Source of the DNA: Enterobacteriaceae endosymbiont of Plateumaris braccata
GTDB lineage: Bacteria; Pseudomonadota; Gammaproteobacteria; Enterobacterales; Enterobacteriaceae
Reading direction: 5' to 3'
Assembly: GCF_012563325.1 (NCBI RefSeq)
Contig: NZ_CP046232.1
Coordinates: 2,321 to 66,320 of the forward strand
DNA length: 64,000 nucleotides
The first letter of the stretch is position 1, and every line of letters starts with the position of its first letter. The position numbers and the translations under genes are program-made. The notes under the pieces were generated by a model. That model worked only from the letters and a program-made list of their open reading frames with translations, made no database searches and had not been told where the DNA came from. This document shows, piece after piece, positions 12,811-21,412 of this stretch.

Positions 12811-12956
12811 TGATAAATAAAATTTATATGTTCTAACTAATAATAAAAACAAGTAAACATATTTTAATAAAAATTTAATAAAAAATCAAATTTTATTTAT
12901 TTGTATAATATAATAATTAAATATTATAATCATAGTAACTATAAAATAAGATTTTT

Positions 12957-14375
12957 ATGATAATAAAAACTCGTTTTGCACCAAGTCCTACAGGTAATTT
13001 ACATATTGGAAATATTCGTACAGCTTTATATTCTTGGTTATTTGCTAAAAATAATTTAGGTAGTTTTATTTTAAGGATAGAAGACACAGATATTACAAGA
13101 TATAAAAAAAATTCTATTGAAAATATTATAAATGGATTAAAATGGTTAAATATTGATTGGGATGAAGGTCCTTATTTTCAAAGTAAAAGACTTGATAGAT
13201 ATAATTATATTATTAATAATATGATTAAACAAAAATTAGCCTATAAATGTTATTGTTCTAAAGAAGAATTAGAAAAAAATAAAATAGAACAAATATTAAT
13301 TGGGAAAAAAGTTAAATATAATGGCAAATGTAGGAATTTAAATAATTTTATTCATAAAGATAATAAATCATTTGTAGTAAGATTTCGTAATCCTGATAAT
13401 GGTATAGTAAAATTTAACGATAAAATTCGTGGTACTATTATATTTCATAATAATGAATTAGATGATTTAATTATAAAAAGAACTGATGGTATTCCAACAT
13501 ACAATTTTTGTGTAGTTGTTGATGATTGGGATATGGGTATTACACATATTATCAGAGGAGAAGAACATATAAATAATACTCCTAGACAAATTAATATCAT
13601 TAAAGCTATAGGAGCTCCAATACCAATATATGCACATGTTTCAATGATTGTTAATAAATCAGGAGAAAAAATTTCAAAAAGATTTAATAATATGGATATT
13701 TTACAATATAAAAAATCAGGTTATTTACCAGAGGCATTATTAAATTACATTGTACGTTTAGGATGGTCTTATGGTAATCAAGAAATTTTTTCATTAGATG
13801 ATATGAAAAAATTATTTAATTTAAAAAATATTAGTAAATCACCTAGTATATTAAATATCAATAAATTAATTTGGTTAAATAAATATTATTTAAGTAAATT
13901 ATCAAAAACATACATGATTAATTATTTAACTGATTTTTTTGAAAAAAATCATATTAATATAAATAATGGTCCTAAAGTAAATGATTTATATAATATATTT
14001 CATGATAGATGTAATACTCTAAAAGAAATAACTAATTTATGTTCTATTTTTTATAGGACTCCTGATTATTCAAAAGTTAACTCAATAGATAAATATCTAA
14101 ATTTAGATACAAAAATAATTTTAAATAAGTTATTAAAAAAATTTACATTAATTAATGTTTGGTCATTATTAATCATTAGTTCTTCTATAAAAGAAATATC
14201 TATAAAATTAAATTTAAATTTTTCTAATATAGCTATGCCATTAAGATTAGCTATAACAGGAATGGTTAATAGTCCTCCTATTAATTATATAATATATTTA
14301 ATGGGACAAAAAAAAGTTTTAAAATATATTAATAACGCAATAAATTTTATTTCATTAAATAATATAAAATTATAA
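12957..14375 (+). CDS. gltX: Glutamyl-tRNA synthetase GltX
   Basis: Charges tRNA-Glu. The 472 residues align end to end with E. coli (471). Class I signatures are PSPTGNLHIGNIRTALYSW (about 9-27, HIGH-like) and GEKISKRF (about 237-244, KMSKS-like). The tRNA-acceptor zinc cluster reads C97-x-C99, C125 and then Asn127, where E. coli has His127 as fourth ligand. DLIIKRTDGIPTYNF and VDDWDMGITHIIRGEEH are almost unchanged. The start ATG gives MIIKTRFAPSPTG, matching the family. It is divergent from the tRNA-Val/Lys pair and ends at a bidirectional hairpin shared with hspQ. Confidence 0.97.
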   Translation: MIIKTRFAPSPTGNLHIGNIRTALYSWLFAKNNLGSFILRIEDTDITRYKKNSIENIINGLKWLNIDWDEGPYFQSKRLDRYNYIINNMIKQKLAYKCYCSKEELEKNKIEQILIGKKVKYNGKCRNLNNFIHKDNKSFVVRFRNPDNGIVKFNDKIRGTIIFHNNELDDLIIKRTDGIPTYNFCVVVDDWDMGITHIIRGEEHINNTPRQINIIKAIGAPIPIYAHVSMIVNKSGEKISKRFNNMDILQYKKSGYLPEALLNYIVRLGWSYGNQEIFSLDDMKKLFNLKNISKSPSILNINKLIWLNKYYLSKLSKTYMINYLTDFFEKNHININNGPKVNDLYNIFHDRCNTLKEITNLCSIFYRTPDYSKVNSIDKYLNLDTKIILNKLLKKFTLINVWSLLIISSSIKEISIKLNLNFSNIAMPLRLAITGMVNSPPINYIIYLMGQKKVLKYINNAINFISLNNIKL

Positions 14376-14410
14376 ATAACTAATAATATTAATTTTTTTA
14401 CTGTAAAAAT

Positions 14411-14437
14411 GATAGGCGGTATATTTTTCCGCTTATC
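14411..14437. terminator. Bidirectional Rho-independent terminator between gltX and hspQ
   Basis: GATAGGCGG (14411-14419) pairs with CCGCTTATC (14429-14437): nine pairs with one G-U and five G-C, loop TATATTTTT. T-rich tracts follow on both strands. It lies in the 76 bp between two convergent genes and is the only G+C-rich intergenic hairpin I could find in the window. Confidence 0.72.
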
Positions 14438-14451
14438 TATTTAAGTTTTTA

Positions 14452-14775
14452 TTAGTTCCTTAATTTGGGTGTTATTAGTTGTTTTTTTATAGATGCTGCT
14501 AATTCATCTAATGATGAATGTTCAGGATGTTCATATTCTAATGGTTCTCCTGAAAGTTGTGCTTCTGCTAAATATGTATGTATAGGTTGACCTGTATCAT
14601 CTTCCATTACTACATGGTACCATGGTTTATTACGTAATGTTATACTTTCAGCCACTTCACCAATTTTAGGATCTCTTAGAGAATATTCAGGATCAACATC
14701 AATTATTACTCCTAAAAAACCTAATAATTTATGTCTAACCTGTTGACCAATACCAAATTTACTGGTAATCATCAT
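14452..14775 (-). CDS. hspQ: Heat-shock protein HspQ
   Basis: Small cytoplasmic protein; in E. coli it is sigma-32 induced, binds hemimethylated DNA and is a specificity-enhancing factor for Lon protease. 107 residues, E. coli 105; [11 protein letters not shown] (about 5-15), [10 protein letters not shown] (about 51-60) and [10 protein letters not shown] (about 66-75) are almost identical, and the C terminus is LRN as in E. coli. Two ATG codons are adjacent; AGGAG lies 5 bases before the first and 8 before the second. The second (14772) aligns with the E. coli start MIASKFG, so either may be used. Retention of this accessory factor alongside rpoH is notable in a reduced genome. Confidence 0.95.
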   Translation of the reverse strand: MMITSKFGIGQQVRHKLLGFLGVIIDVDPEYSLRDPKIGEVAESITLRNKPWYHVVMEDDTGQPIHTYLAEAQLSGEPLEYEHPEHSSLDELAASIKKQLITPKLRN

Positions 14776-14996
14776 TTTAACTCCTAATAAATAGTTATTA
14801 AATTTATTAAAATATATTAAAAATTTTTTTTAAGTTTATTTAATATTTCATTATAACTTTATTAAACTAATAAACTATAACTATCTTGAAATCAAATTTC
14901 TTTTAATATAACATATATATTTGTGTTATTTAGATAAATTTAAAATTATAAATATAATAATTTTATTATTTTAATAAATTTTTAGAGATATTATTA

Positions 14997-16070
14997 ATGA
15001 CTAGACCTATTTTTGCTGTTATTAATACTAATGCATTAAAACATAATTTACAATTAATTAAAAAGATAGTATCTAAATCAAAAATTTGGTCAGTAATTAA
15101 AGCTGATGCATATGGACATGGTATTAAAAATGTTTGGAAAAGTTTAATACAAACAGATGGTTTTGCAGTATTAACTTTAGATGAAGCTATATTATTAAGA
15201 AAATATGGTTGTAATAAACCTATCTTATTATTAGAAGGTTTTTTTAAAATAAAAGATTTAGATATAATCTATAAATATAATTTTACAATTACAATACATA
15301 GTTATTGGCAATTAAATATGTTAATTTTAAATAAACCAAAATATCCTATTAATATATATATAAAAATTAATAGTGGAATGAATAGGTTAGGATTTAATAT
15401 TAAAAATATTTCTAAAATAATAAATATTATTAAAATTATTAAAATAATAAATATTACTTTTATGGCACATTTTGCTAAAACATCTTATAAAGATTATAAA
15501 ATAATTAATAATATTATTAATTATATAAATAATAATATAAATAAATATAATTTTTTACGTTCATTTGCTAATTCTGCTGCTATATTATGGCATCCACAAA
15601 CACATTATGATTGGGTTAGACCTGGAATAATATTATATGGAGCATCTCCTACTGGTCATTGGAAAGATATAAAAAATAGTAAAATAATTCCTGTAATGAC
15701 ATTAAATAGTGAAATAATTAGTATACAAAAATTATTACCTGGAAATACTGTAGGATATAATAATTCATATTATACTAATAAACATCGTCGTATAGGAATT
15801 ATAGCATGTGGTTATGCTGATGGATATCCAAGAAATATATCTAATAATACTCCAATACTAGTAGATGGACATATAACAAAAATTTTAGGTGATATTTCTA
15901 TGGATATGATTGCAGTAGATTTAATAAATATTCCAAATGCAAATATTGGAAGTAAAGTAGAATTATGGGGAGAAAACATTAAAATAGACGATATTGCTCA
16001 ATCAGCAAATACTATTGGTTATGAAATAATGTGTTCTTTATCTAAAAGAGTTCCTCTTATTATAAAATAG
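14997..16070 (+). CDS. alr: Alanine racemase Alr
   Basis: PLP enzyme that makes D-alanine for peptidoglycan. The 357 residues (E. coli Alr 359) show the PLP lysine Lys35 in VIKADAYGHG, the catalytic tyrosine segment VGYNNSYY (about 258-265) and SMDMIAVDL (about 299-307). In E. coli alr follows dnaB; here dnaB is 25 kb away, so the two have been separated. A low-complexity Ile/Asn/Lys stretch (about 140-152, nt 15415-15455) replaces a variable loop. DadX is a paralogue, but the small-genome setting makes the housekeeping Alr the likelier name. Confidence 0.94.
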   Translation: MTRPIFAVINTNALKHNLQLIKKIVSKSKIWSVIKADAYGHGIKNVWKSLIQTDGFAVLTLDEAILLRKYGCNKPILLLEGFFKIKDLDIIYKYNFTITIHSYWQLNMLILNKPKYPINIYIKINSGMNRLGFNIKNISKIINIIKIIKIINITFMAHFAKTSYKDYKIINNIINYINNNINKYNFLRSFANSAAILWHPQTHYDWVRPGIILYGASPTGHWKDIKNSKIIPVMTLNSEIISIQKLLPGNTVGYNNSYYTNKHRRIGIIACGYADGYPRNISNNTPILVDGHITKILGDISMDMIAVDLINIPNANIGSKVELWGENIKIDDIAQSANTIGYEIMCSLSKRVPLIIK

Positions 16071-16191
16071 ATAATTTTTAATAAAATTAATTTTTTTATT
16101 ATAATATATGTTAATAAAAATTAATTTTTTATTTAAATATTTTAATAAGAAATATTTTATATTAACATTTTAGTACTATTTTAGAGGACAT

Positions 16192-18051
16192 ATGAATATT
16201 ATTAGTGCATATAAAAATCAATGTGTACTGGAAGTAAAAAATCTTAGTGTTAGTTTATTAAATAAGAATAATTTCATTCAAATAATTCACGATATATCAT
16301 TTAAGGTTCATTCAAATGAAATATTAGCTATGATTGGTGAATCAGGATCAGGTAAATCTATTACTTCATTATCTATAATACGTTTAATTGAATATTATGG
16401 TGGTAAAATTATTAATGGTAAAATTATTTTACATACAAAAAAAAATAAAGAAATAGATTTAATTAAATTAAAATTATTTAATTTATCTAAAATTAGAGGA
16501 TCAGAAATCTCTATGATATTTCAAGATCCTTTTAGCAGTCTTAATCCTTTATTTAAAATAGGAGAACAAATAACAGAAGTAATTAGATTACATCAATGTA
16601 AAAGTTATACTAGTTCATTAAAAGAAGCTAAAAGAATGTTAGATTTAGTACAAGTTTCTAATATTAATAATATTATTAATTATTATCCTTATCAATTGTC
16701 AGGAGGAATGTTACAAAGAATATGTATTGCCATAGCTATATCATGTAATCCAACTATTTTAATTACAGATGAACCTACTACAGCTTTAGATACAATATTA
16801 CAAAAACAATTATTAAAATTAATAAAAGATATTAAAAAAGAAAAAAATATAGGAATAATTTTTATTACACACAATTTAAGTTTAATTAATTTAATAGCAG
16901 ATAAAGTTATTATTATGTATCAAGGTAAAATAGTAGAAAAATCTTCTGTACAAAAAATTTTAAATAATCCTAAACATAGTTATACAAAATACTTATTAAA
17001 AAATTATCCTAAATTTATTTTAAATAAAAATAAAAAATTTTTTTATACTATAAAATATAGTTCATTATATAATAAACATGCATCTAATAAAACTATAATT
17101 AAGAAAAATATACCACTTTTAAAAATAAAAAATATTATTACTCGTTTTAATATAAAAAAAAATATTTTTAATAAAACATCACATCAAATATATGCTGTAG
17201 AAAAAGTTTCTTTACATTTATATACAGGAGAAACATTATCTATTATTGGTGAATCTGGATGTGGTAAATCTACAATAATAAAATCTATTTTTAATTTAGT
17301 TAAAAGTAAAATTAAATTATTTTTACTTAATAATAAAAAAATAAATTTATCTAATCAAAAAGACTTATTATATATTAAAAAAAATATACAATGTATTTTT
17401 CAAAATTCGTATACATCTCTTAATCCAACAAAAACTATTGGCTATTCTATAATGGAACCATTATTAGTACATAACACATTACTAACATATAATAAACTAA
17501 TAAAATATGTAAAATATTTACTTAAAAGTGTAGGATTAAATTCTGATTATATAAATTATTATCCTAAAGAACTTTCTGGTGGACAGCGTCAAAGAATTTG
17601 TATAGCTAGAGCATTAGCTATTAAACCAAAAATTATAATAGCAGATGAATCATTTTCATCTTTAGATATTATATTACAATCTAAAATATTTAATTTAATA
17701 CTTGAATTACAAAAAAAATTTAATATATCATTTATAATAATATCTCATGATATTACAATGATAAAGCGTATTAGTCATCGCATAGCAATAATGTATTTAG
17801 GTCAAATTATAGAAATTGGTCCTTCAAAATTAATTTTTGAAAACCCACAACATAATTATACTAAAAAATTAATATTATCTACATTTAATATGAATATTAA
17901 AAAAAAACAATATTCTAATATATTATTATCTTCTGATAATATTATAAAAAATAATATTTTTCCTATCGGAACTATATTACCAAAAAAAAAATTCATTCAA
18001 GTAGGTAAAGATCATTATATAATGCAAGAATCTAATAATATTTTAAATTAA
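16192..18051 (+). CDS. gsiA: Glutathione ABC importer, dual ATP-binding protein GsiA
   Basis: Fused ATPase of the Dpp/Opp-type importer. 619 residues against 623 in E. coli GsiA. It has two complete nucleotide-binding domains: Walker A GESGSGKS (49-56), signature LSGGMLQR (about 168-175) and Walker B ILITDEP (about 189-195); then GESGCGKS (about 351-358), LSGGQRQR (about 462-469) and IIIADES (about 481-487). Both Walker B glutamates are present. The C-terminal tail ending VGKDHYIMQ matches GsiA, which separates it from single-domain DppD/DppF. AGAGGA lies just before the ATG. First gene of a four-gene operon, 12 bp before gsiB. A run of ten A (17982-17991) lies near the 3' end. Confidence 0.93.
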   Translation: MNIISAYKNQCVLEVKNLSVSLLNKNNFIQIIHDISFKVHSNEILAMIGESGSGKSITSLSIIRLIEYYGGKIINGKIILHTKKNKEIDLIKLKLFNLSKIRGSEISMIFQDPFSSLNPLFKIGEQITEVIRLHQCKSYTSSLKEAKRMLDLVQVSNINNIINYYPYQLSGGMLQRICIAIAISCNPTILITDEPTTALDTILQKQLLKLIKDIKKEKNIGIIFITHNLSLINLIADKVIIMYQGKIVEKSSVQKILNNPKHSYTKYLLKNYPKFILNKNKKFFYTIKYSSLYNKHASNKTIIKKNIPLLKIKNIITRFNIKKNIFNKTSHQIYAVEKVSLHLYTGETLSIIGESGCGKSTIIKSIFNLVKSKIKLFLLNNKKINLSNQKDLLYIKKNIQCIFQNSYTSLNPTKTIGYSIMEPLLVHNTLLTYNKLIKYVKYLLKSVGLNSDYINYYPKELSGGQRQRICIARALAIKPKIIIADESFSSLDIILQSKIFNLILELQKKFNISFIIISHDITMIKRISHRIAIMYLGQIIEIGPSKLIFENPQHNYTKKLILSTFNMNIKKKQYSNILLSSDNIIKNNIFPIGTILPKKKFIQVGKDHYIMQESNNILN

Positions 18052-18063
18052 GGTAAATAAATA

Positions 18064-19605
18064 ATGATTTTAAATCATAATATTAAATATATATTATTTT
18101 TTATTTTTTTTATATTTAGTAATACAGTATTTGCTAAAACAAAAAATATAATAATAGCAATTGGTTCAGATATAACTACTTTAGAACCATATGATGCAAA
18201 TGATACATTATCACAAAATATTGCTAAATCATTTTATCAAGGATTATTTGAATTTGATAAAAATATGAATATAAAAAATGTATTAGCAAAAAATTATAAA
18301 ATGGAAAAATCTGGATATATTTGGATTATTTATTTAAAATCTGGTATTAAATTTCATGATAATACTAATTTTAATGCTAATTCAGTAAAAATTAATTTTG
18401 ATCGTTTTAAAAATAAAAAAAATAATTTTAAAAGATATAGTTTATTTAATATTATTGATCATATTGTAGTTTTAAATAATTTAACAGTAAAATTTTTTTT
18501 AAAACAACCAATTTCTTCATTTATTAATATTTTAGCACATCCAGCTTCAGTAATAGTATCACCTAGTGCTATCAATAAATATGGTAAAAATATTAAATTT
18601 CATCCTGTTGGAACAGGACCATACATTTTTATAGAATGGTCTCAAAAAGAATATTTAAAAGTTAAAAAATGGAATAAATTTTGGAAAAAAAATTATCCTA
18701 AATTAGATAGTATTACTTGGTTATCAATATTGGATAATAATAGTAGAGTAATAATGTTAAAAAATGGTGAAGTAGATTTTGCTTTTCCTATCTCTTATGA
18801 ACACATCAAATTCTTAAAAAATAAATCTTATAACATTAAAATATCCATAATTACTTCAATTATGCAAAGATATATTAGTTTCAATATTACTAAACCCCCT
18901 TTTAATAATTTAAAAGTTAGAAAAGCAATTAATTATGCTATTAATCGTGATACTTTAGTTAAAGTAGCTTTTTCTGGACATGCTATACCATCTTATGGTA
19001 TTATTTCTCCTTTAATAAAATATTCAATAAGTTATCCAGCTATAAAATATAATATTAAAAAATCAAAAAAACTTTTAAAACAAGCTGGATATCCTAACGG
19101 TTTTAATACTATATTATGGGCATCACATAATAATATTACGTCATTAAAAGTATTACAAATTATTCAACAACAATTATTATTAGTTGGTATTCATGTAAAA
19201 ATATTTGCTTTAAATACAGAACAAAGAGTTACACAAGTTGAATCTAAAAATAAAAAAAATAGTGAATTATTAATGTTATATACAGGATGGTCACCTTCTA
19301 CAGGAGAAGTTAATTGGGCTTTAAGTCCATTATTTGCAACATCATCTTTTCCTCCAGAATTATTTAACACATCTTTTTATAGTAATAGAATTGTGGATAC
19401 AACATTAATAAATGCTAATAAAATTAGTAATACAAAGATTAAAAAGAAACTATATAAAAAAATACAAGATATTATTTGGTATGATAAACCATGGGCTCCA
19501 TTAGTAGTAGAAAAATTAATTTGTGCTTATAAAAAAAATATAATTAATTTTTTTATACAACCTGATGGAGGTTTTGATTTTAATGAAGCTGATAAAATAT
19601 ATTAA
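18064..19605 (+). CDS. gsiB: Glutathione-binding periplasmic protein GsiB
   Basis: Extracytoplasmic solute-binding protein, SBP_bac_5 family, 513 residues (E. coli GsiB 512). Residues 1-25 form a Sec signal peptide with a long hydrophobic core ending TVFA, predicted cut before Lys26. Family landmarks include TLEPYDANDTLSQNIAKSFYQ (about 40-60), FHPVGTGPYIF (near 180-190) and VRKAINYAINRD (near 285). The tail WYDKPWAPLVVE follows the family pattern. Glutathione is the E. coli ligand; another peptide cannot be excluded from sequence. AAGG precedes the ATG by about 8 bases. Confidence 0.92.
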   Translation: MILNHNIKYILFFIFFIFSNTVFAKTKNIIIAIGSDITTLEPYDANDTLSQNIAKSFYQGLFEFDKNMNIKNVLAKNYKMEKSGYIWIIYLKSGIKFHDNTNFNANSVKINFDRFKNKKNNFKRYSLFNIIDHIVVLNNLTVKFFLKQPISSFINILAHPASVIVSPSAINKYGKNIKFHPVGTGPYIFIEWSQKEYLKVKKWNKFWKKNYPKLDSITWLSILDNNSRVIMLKNGEVDFAFPISYEHIKFLKNKSYNIKISIITSIMQRYISFNITKPPFNNLKVRKAINYAINRDTLVKVAFSGHAIPSYGIISPLIKYSISYPAIKYNIKKSKKLLKQAGYPNGFNTILWASHNNITSLKVLQIIQQQLLLVGIHVKIFALNTEQRVTQVESKNKKNSELLMLYTGWSPSTGEVNWALSPLFATSSFPPELFNTSFYSNRIVDTTLINANKISNTKIKKKLYKKIQDIIWYDKPWAPLVVEKLICAYKKNIINFFIQPDGGFDFNEADKIY

Positions 19606-19622
19606 TTAAAATATTAAAATTT

Positions 19623-20549
19623 ATGTTAATATTTATACTTAAAAAATTTATAGAAACAATTATTTTAATATTTATAATTATTTCTATTGTATTTATAATA
19701 TCCCATATATTGCCAGGTGATCCAGTTAGTCTAATGAGTAATACTGAAGTTAGTAATATTACTATTAAAAATATTCGTAACGAATTAGGATTAGATCAAA
19801 GTTTAATTAAACAATTTATATGTTTTTTAAAAAATATTATACATGGAAATTTAGGTTATTCATTTGTTTCTAAAAAGCCCGTGTTAGAAGAAATTTCACA
19901 AAAATTTTTAAATACATTTTTTTTAACAATAGTAAGTATTATGATAGGATCTATTATTGGTATTTTCTTAGGAATATTGAGTTGTATAAAAAATAATAGT
20001 TATATTGATAATATAATAAATATGTTTAGTATTGCAGGAATATCATTACCTTCTTTTATAATTGGATTATTATTAATAGAATTTTTTTCCATAAAACATA
20101 ATTTTATTTCAATTTATAATAATAATTATTGTGCATATATTTTACCTTCTATTACTCTTAGTATTATTGTTATATCAATTATTATTAGAATTACTAAAAT
20201 ATCTTTAATGAATATTATTCAAGAAAATTATATTTATAGTGCTAGAGCTAATGGTATTAGTGAATGGACAATTTTTACAAAGTATGCATTACGTAATGCT
20301 ATGATTCCAATAATTACAATGATTGGTTTACAATTTGGATTTTTATTGAATGGATCTATTACAATAGAAATAATTTTTAATTTACCAGGAATGGGTAAAT
20401 TATTATTAGATGCAGTAGAAATGAGAGATTATCCTATAATACAAGCTTCAATAATATTATTTACAATAGAATTTGTTATTATTAATCTAATTTTAGATTT
20501 TATCTATAAACTAATTAATCCTAAACTTAATAATAGATTTATTATATAA
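19623..20549 (+). CDS. gsiC: Glutathione ABC importer permease GsiC
   Basis: Inner-membrane permease of the DppB/OppB class, 308 residues (E. coli 306), with six predicted membrane segments. The first is at about 9-30 and ends in SHILPGDPVS, the usual start of this family. The cytoplasmic EAA loop that docks on GsiA is ARANGISEWTIFTKYALRNA (about 202-221). The C-terminal EIIFNLPGMGKLLLDAV and RDYPIIQ blocks are intact. It starts 17 bp after gsiB. Confidence 0.94.
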   Translation: MLIFILKKFIETIILIFIIISIVFIISHILPGDPVSLMSNTEVSNITIKNIRNELGLDQSLIKQFICFLKNIIHGNLGYSFVSKKPVLEEISQKFLNTFFLTIVSIMIGSIIGIFLGILSCIKNNSYIDNIINMFSIAGISLPSFIIGLLLIEFFSIKHNFISIYNNNYCAYILPSITLSIIVISIIIRITKISLMNIIQENYIYSARANGISEWTIFTKYALRNAMIPIITMIGLQFGFLLNGSITIEIIFNLPGMGKLLLDAVEMRDYPIIQASIILFTIEFVIINLILDFIYKLINPKLNNRFII

Positions 20550-20592
20550 TAATATATATAAATTTAATTAATATATTCAGGTTTTTTTATTA

Positions 20593-21408
20593 ATGAAAAA
20601 ATTCAATTTTAGTTTTATCATGTCTATTCTATTTGTTATATTACTTATTTTTATATCTATATTCCATTCATTAATTACACCTTTTGATCCTCAAACTTAT
20701 TTAGATGCTGCACATTTTAATCAAGGTCCTAGTAAATTACATTGGTTTGGATTAGATTCTTTAGGAAGAGATATATTTAGCAGAATATTATTCGGAACTC
20801 ATATTACACTTTTAACTAGTATAATTTCTGTAATTATAGGAGCTATAATTGGATCTTTTTTAGGATTATTCACTGGATATTACCAAAATAATTTTGATAT
20901 TTTAATTATGAGAATATGTGATATATTACTTGCATTACCTAGTATATTATTAGCTATAACAATATCAACATTTATTAAAAATGGAATTTTAAATATAATT
21001 TGTTCTTTATCCATTATGAATATTCCAATTTTTATTAGATTAGTAAGAAGTAATACTTTAATGATAAAAAATCAAGATTTTATTTTAGCATCCCGATGTA
21101 TTGGATTATCTAATGCTAAAATAATTTTTTATCAAATTTTTCCTCTTGTCATTAATTCTATTATAATATATTCTACTATGAGAATAGGAACTGCTATTAT
21201 TACCGTTTCGAGTTTATCTTTTTTAGGTTTAGGTATACACCCACCAACTCCTGAATGGGGTTCAATGATAAATGAATCTAGATTTGAAATACTAACAGCA
21301 CCACATTTAATTATTTTTCCTAGCTTAGCTATATTTATAACTGTTTTATCGTTTAATATTATAAGTGATAATATTAAACTTTTTATAAATTTAAATAAAA
21401 AATATTAA
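20593..21408 (+). CDS. gsiD: Glutathione ABC importer permease GsiD
   Basis: Partner permease of the DppC/OppC class. 271 residues against 303 in E. coli: about 30 residues of the cytoplasmic N terminus are missing, and the protein starts almost at the first membrane helix (about 8-27). The landmark HWFGLDSLGRDIFSRIL (about 52-68), the EAA loop ASRCIGLSNAKIIFYQIFP (about 164-182) and SFLGLGIHPPTPEWG (about 212-226) are intact. It completes an uninterrupted gsiABCD operon. The stop codon is only 4 bp from the stop of the convergent metG, with no terminator between. Confidence 0.93.
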   Translation: MKKFNFSFIMSILFVILLIFISIFHSLITPFDPQTYLDAAHFNQGPSKLHWFGLDSLGRDIFSRILFGTHITLLTSIISVIIGAIIGSFLGLFTGYYQNNFDILIMRICDILLALPSILLAITISTFIKNGILNIICSLSIMNIPIFIRLVRSNTLMIKNQDFILASRCIGLSNAKIIFYQIFPLVINSIIIYSTMRIGTAIITVSSLSFLGLGIHPPTPEWGSMINESRFEILTAPHLIIFPSLAIFITVLSFNIISDNIKLFINLNKKY

Positions 21409-21412
21409 TTTA

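Noticed and set aside
14885-14891. Exact sigma-32 -35 element CTTGAAA between hspQ and alr
   Set aside because: It points toward alr, not hspQ, and the matching CCCCAT -10 is absent at 13 bp; it also forms part of a small AT palindrome likely to arise by chance.
15415-15455. Repeat-like ATT/AAA stretch in alr
   Set aside because: An in-frame low-complexity Ile/Asn/Lys loop at a variable position of the family; explained by AT drift.
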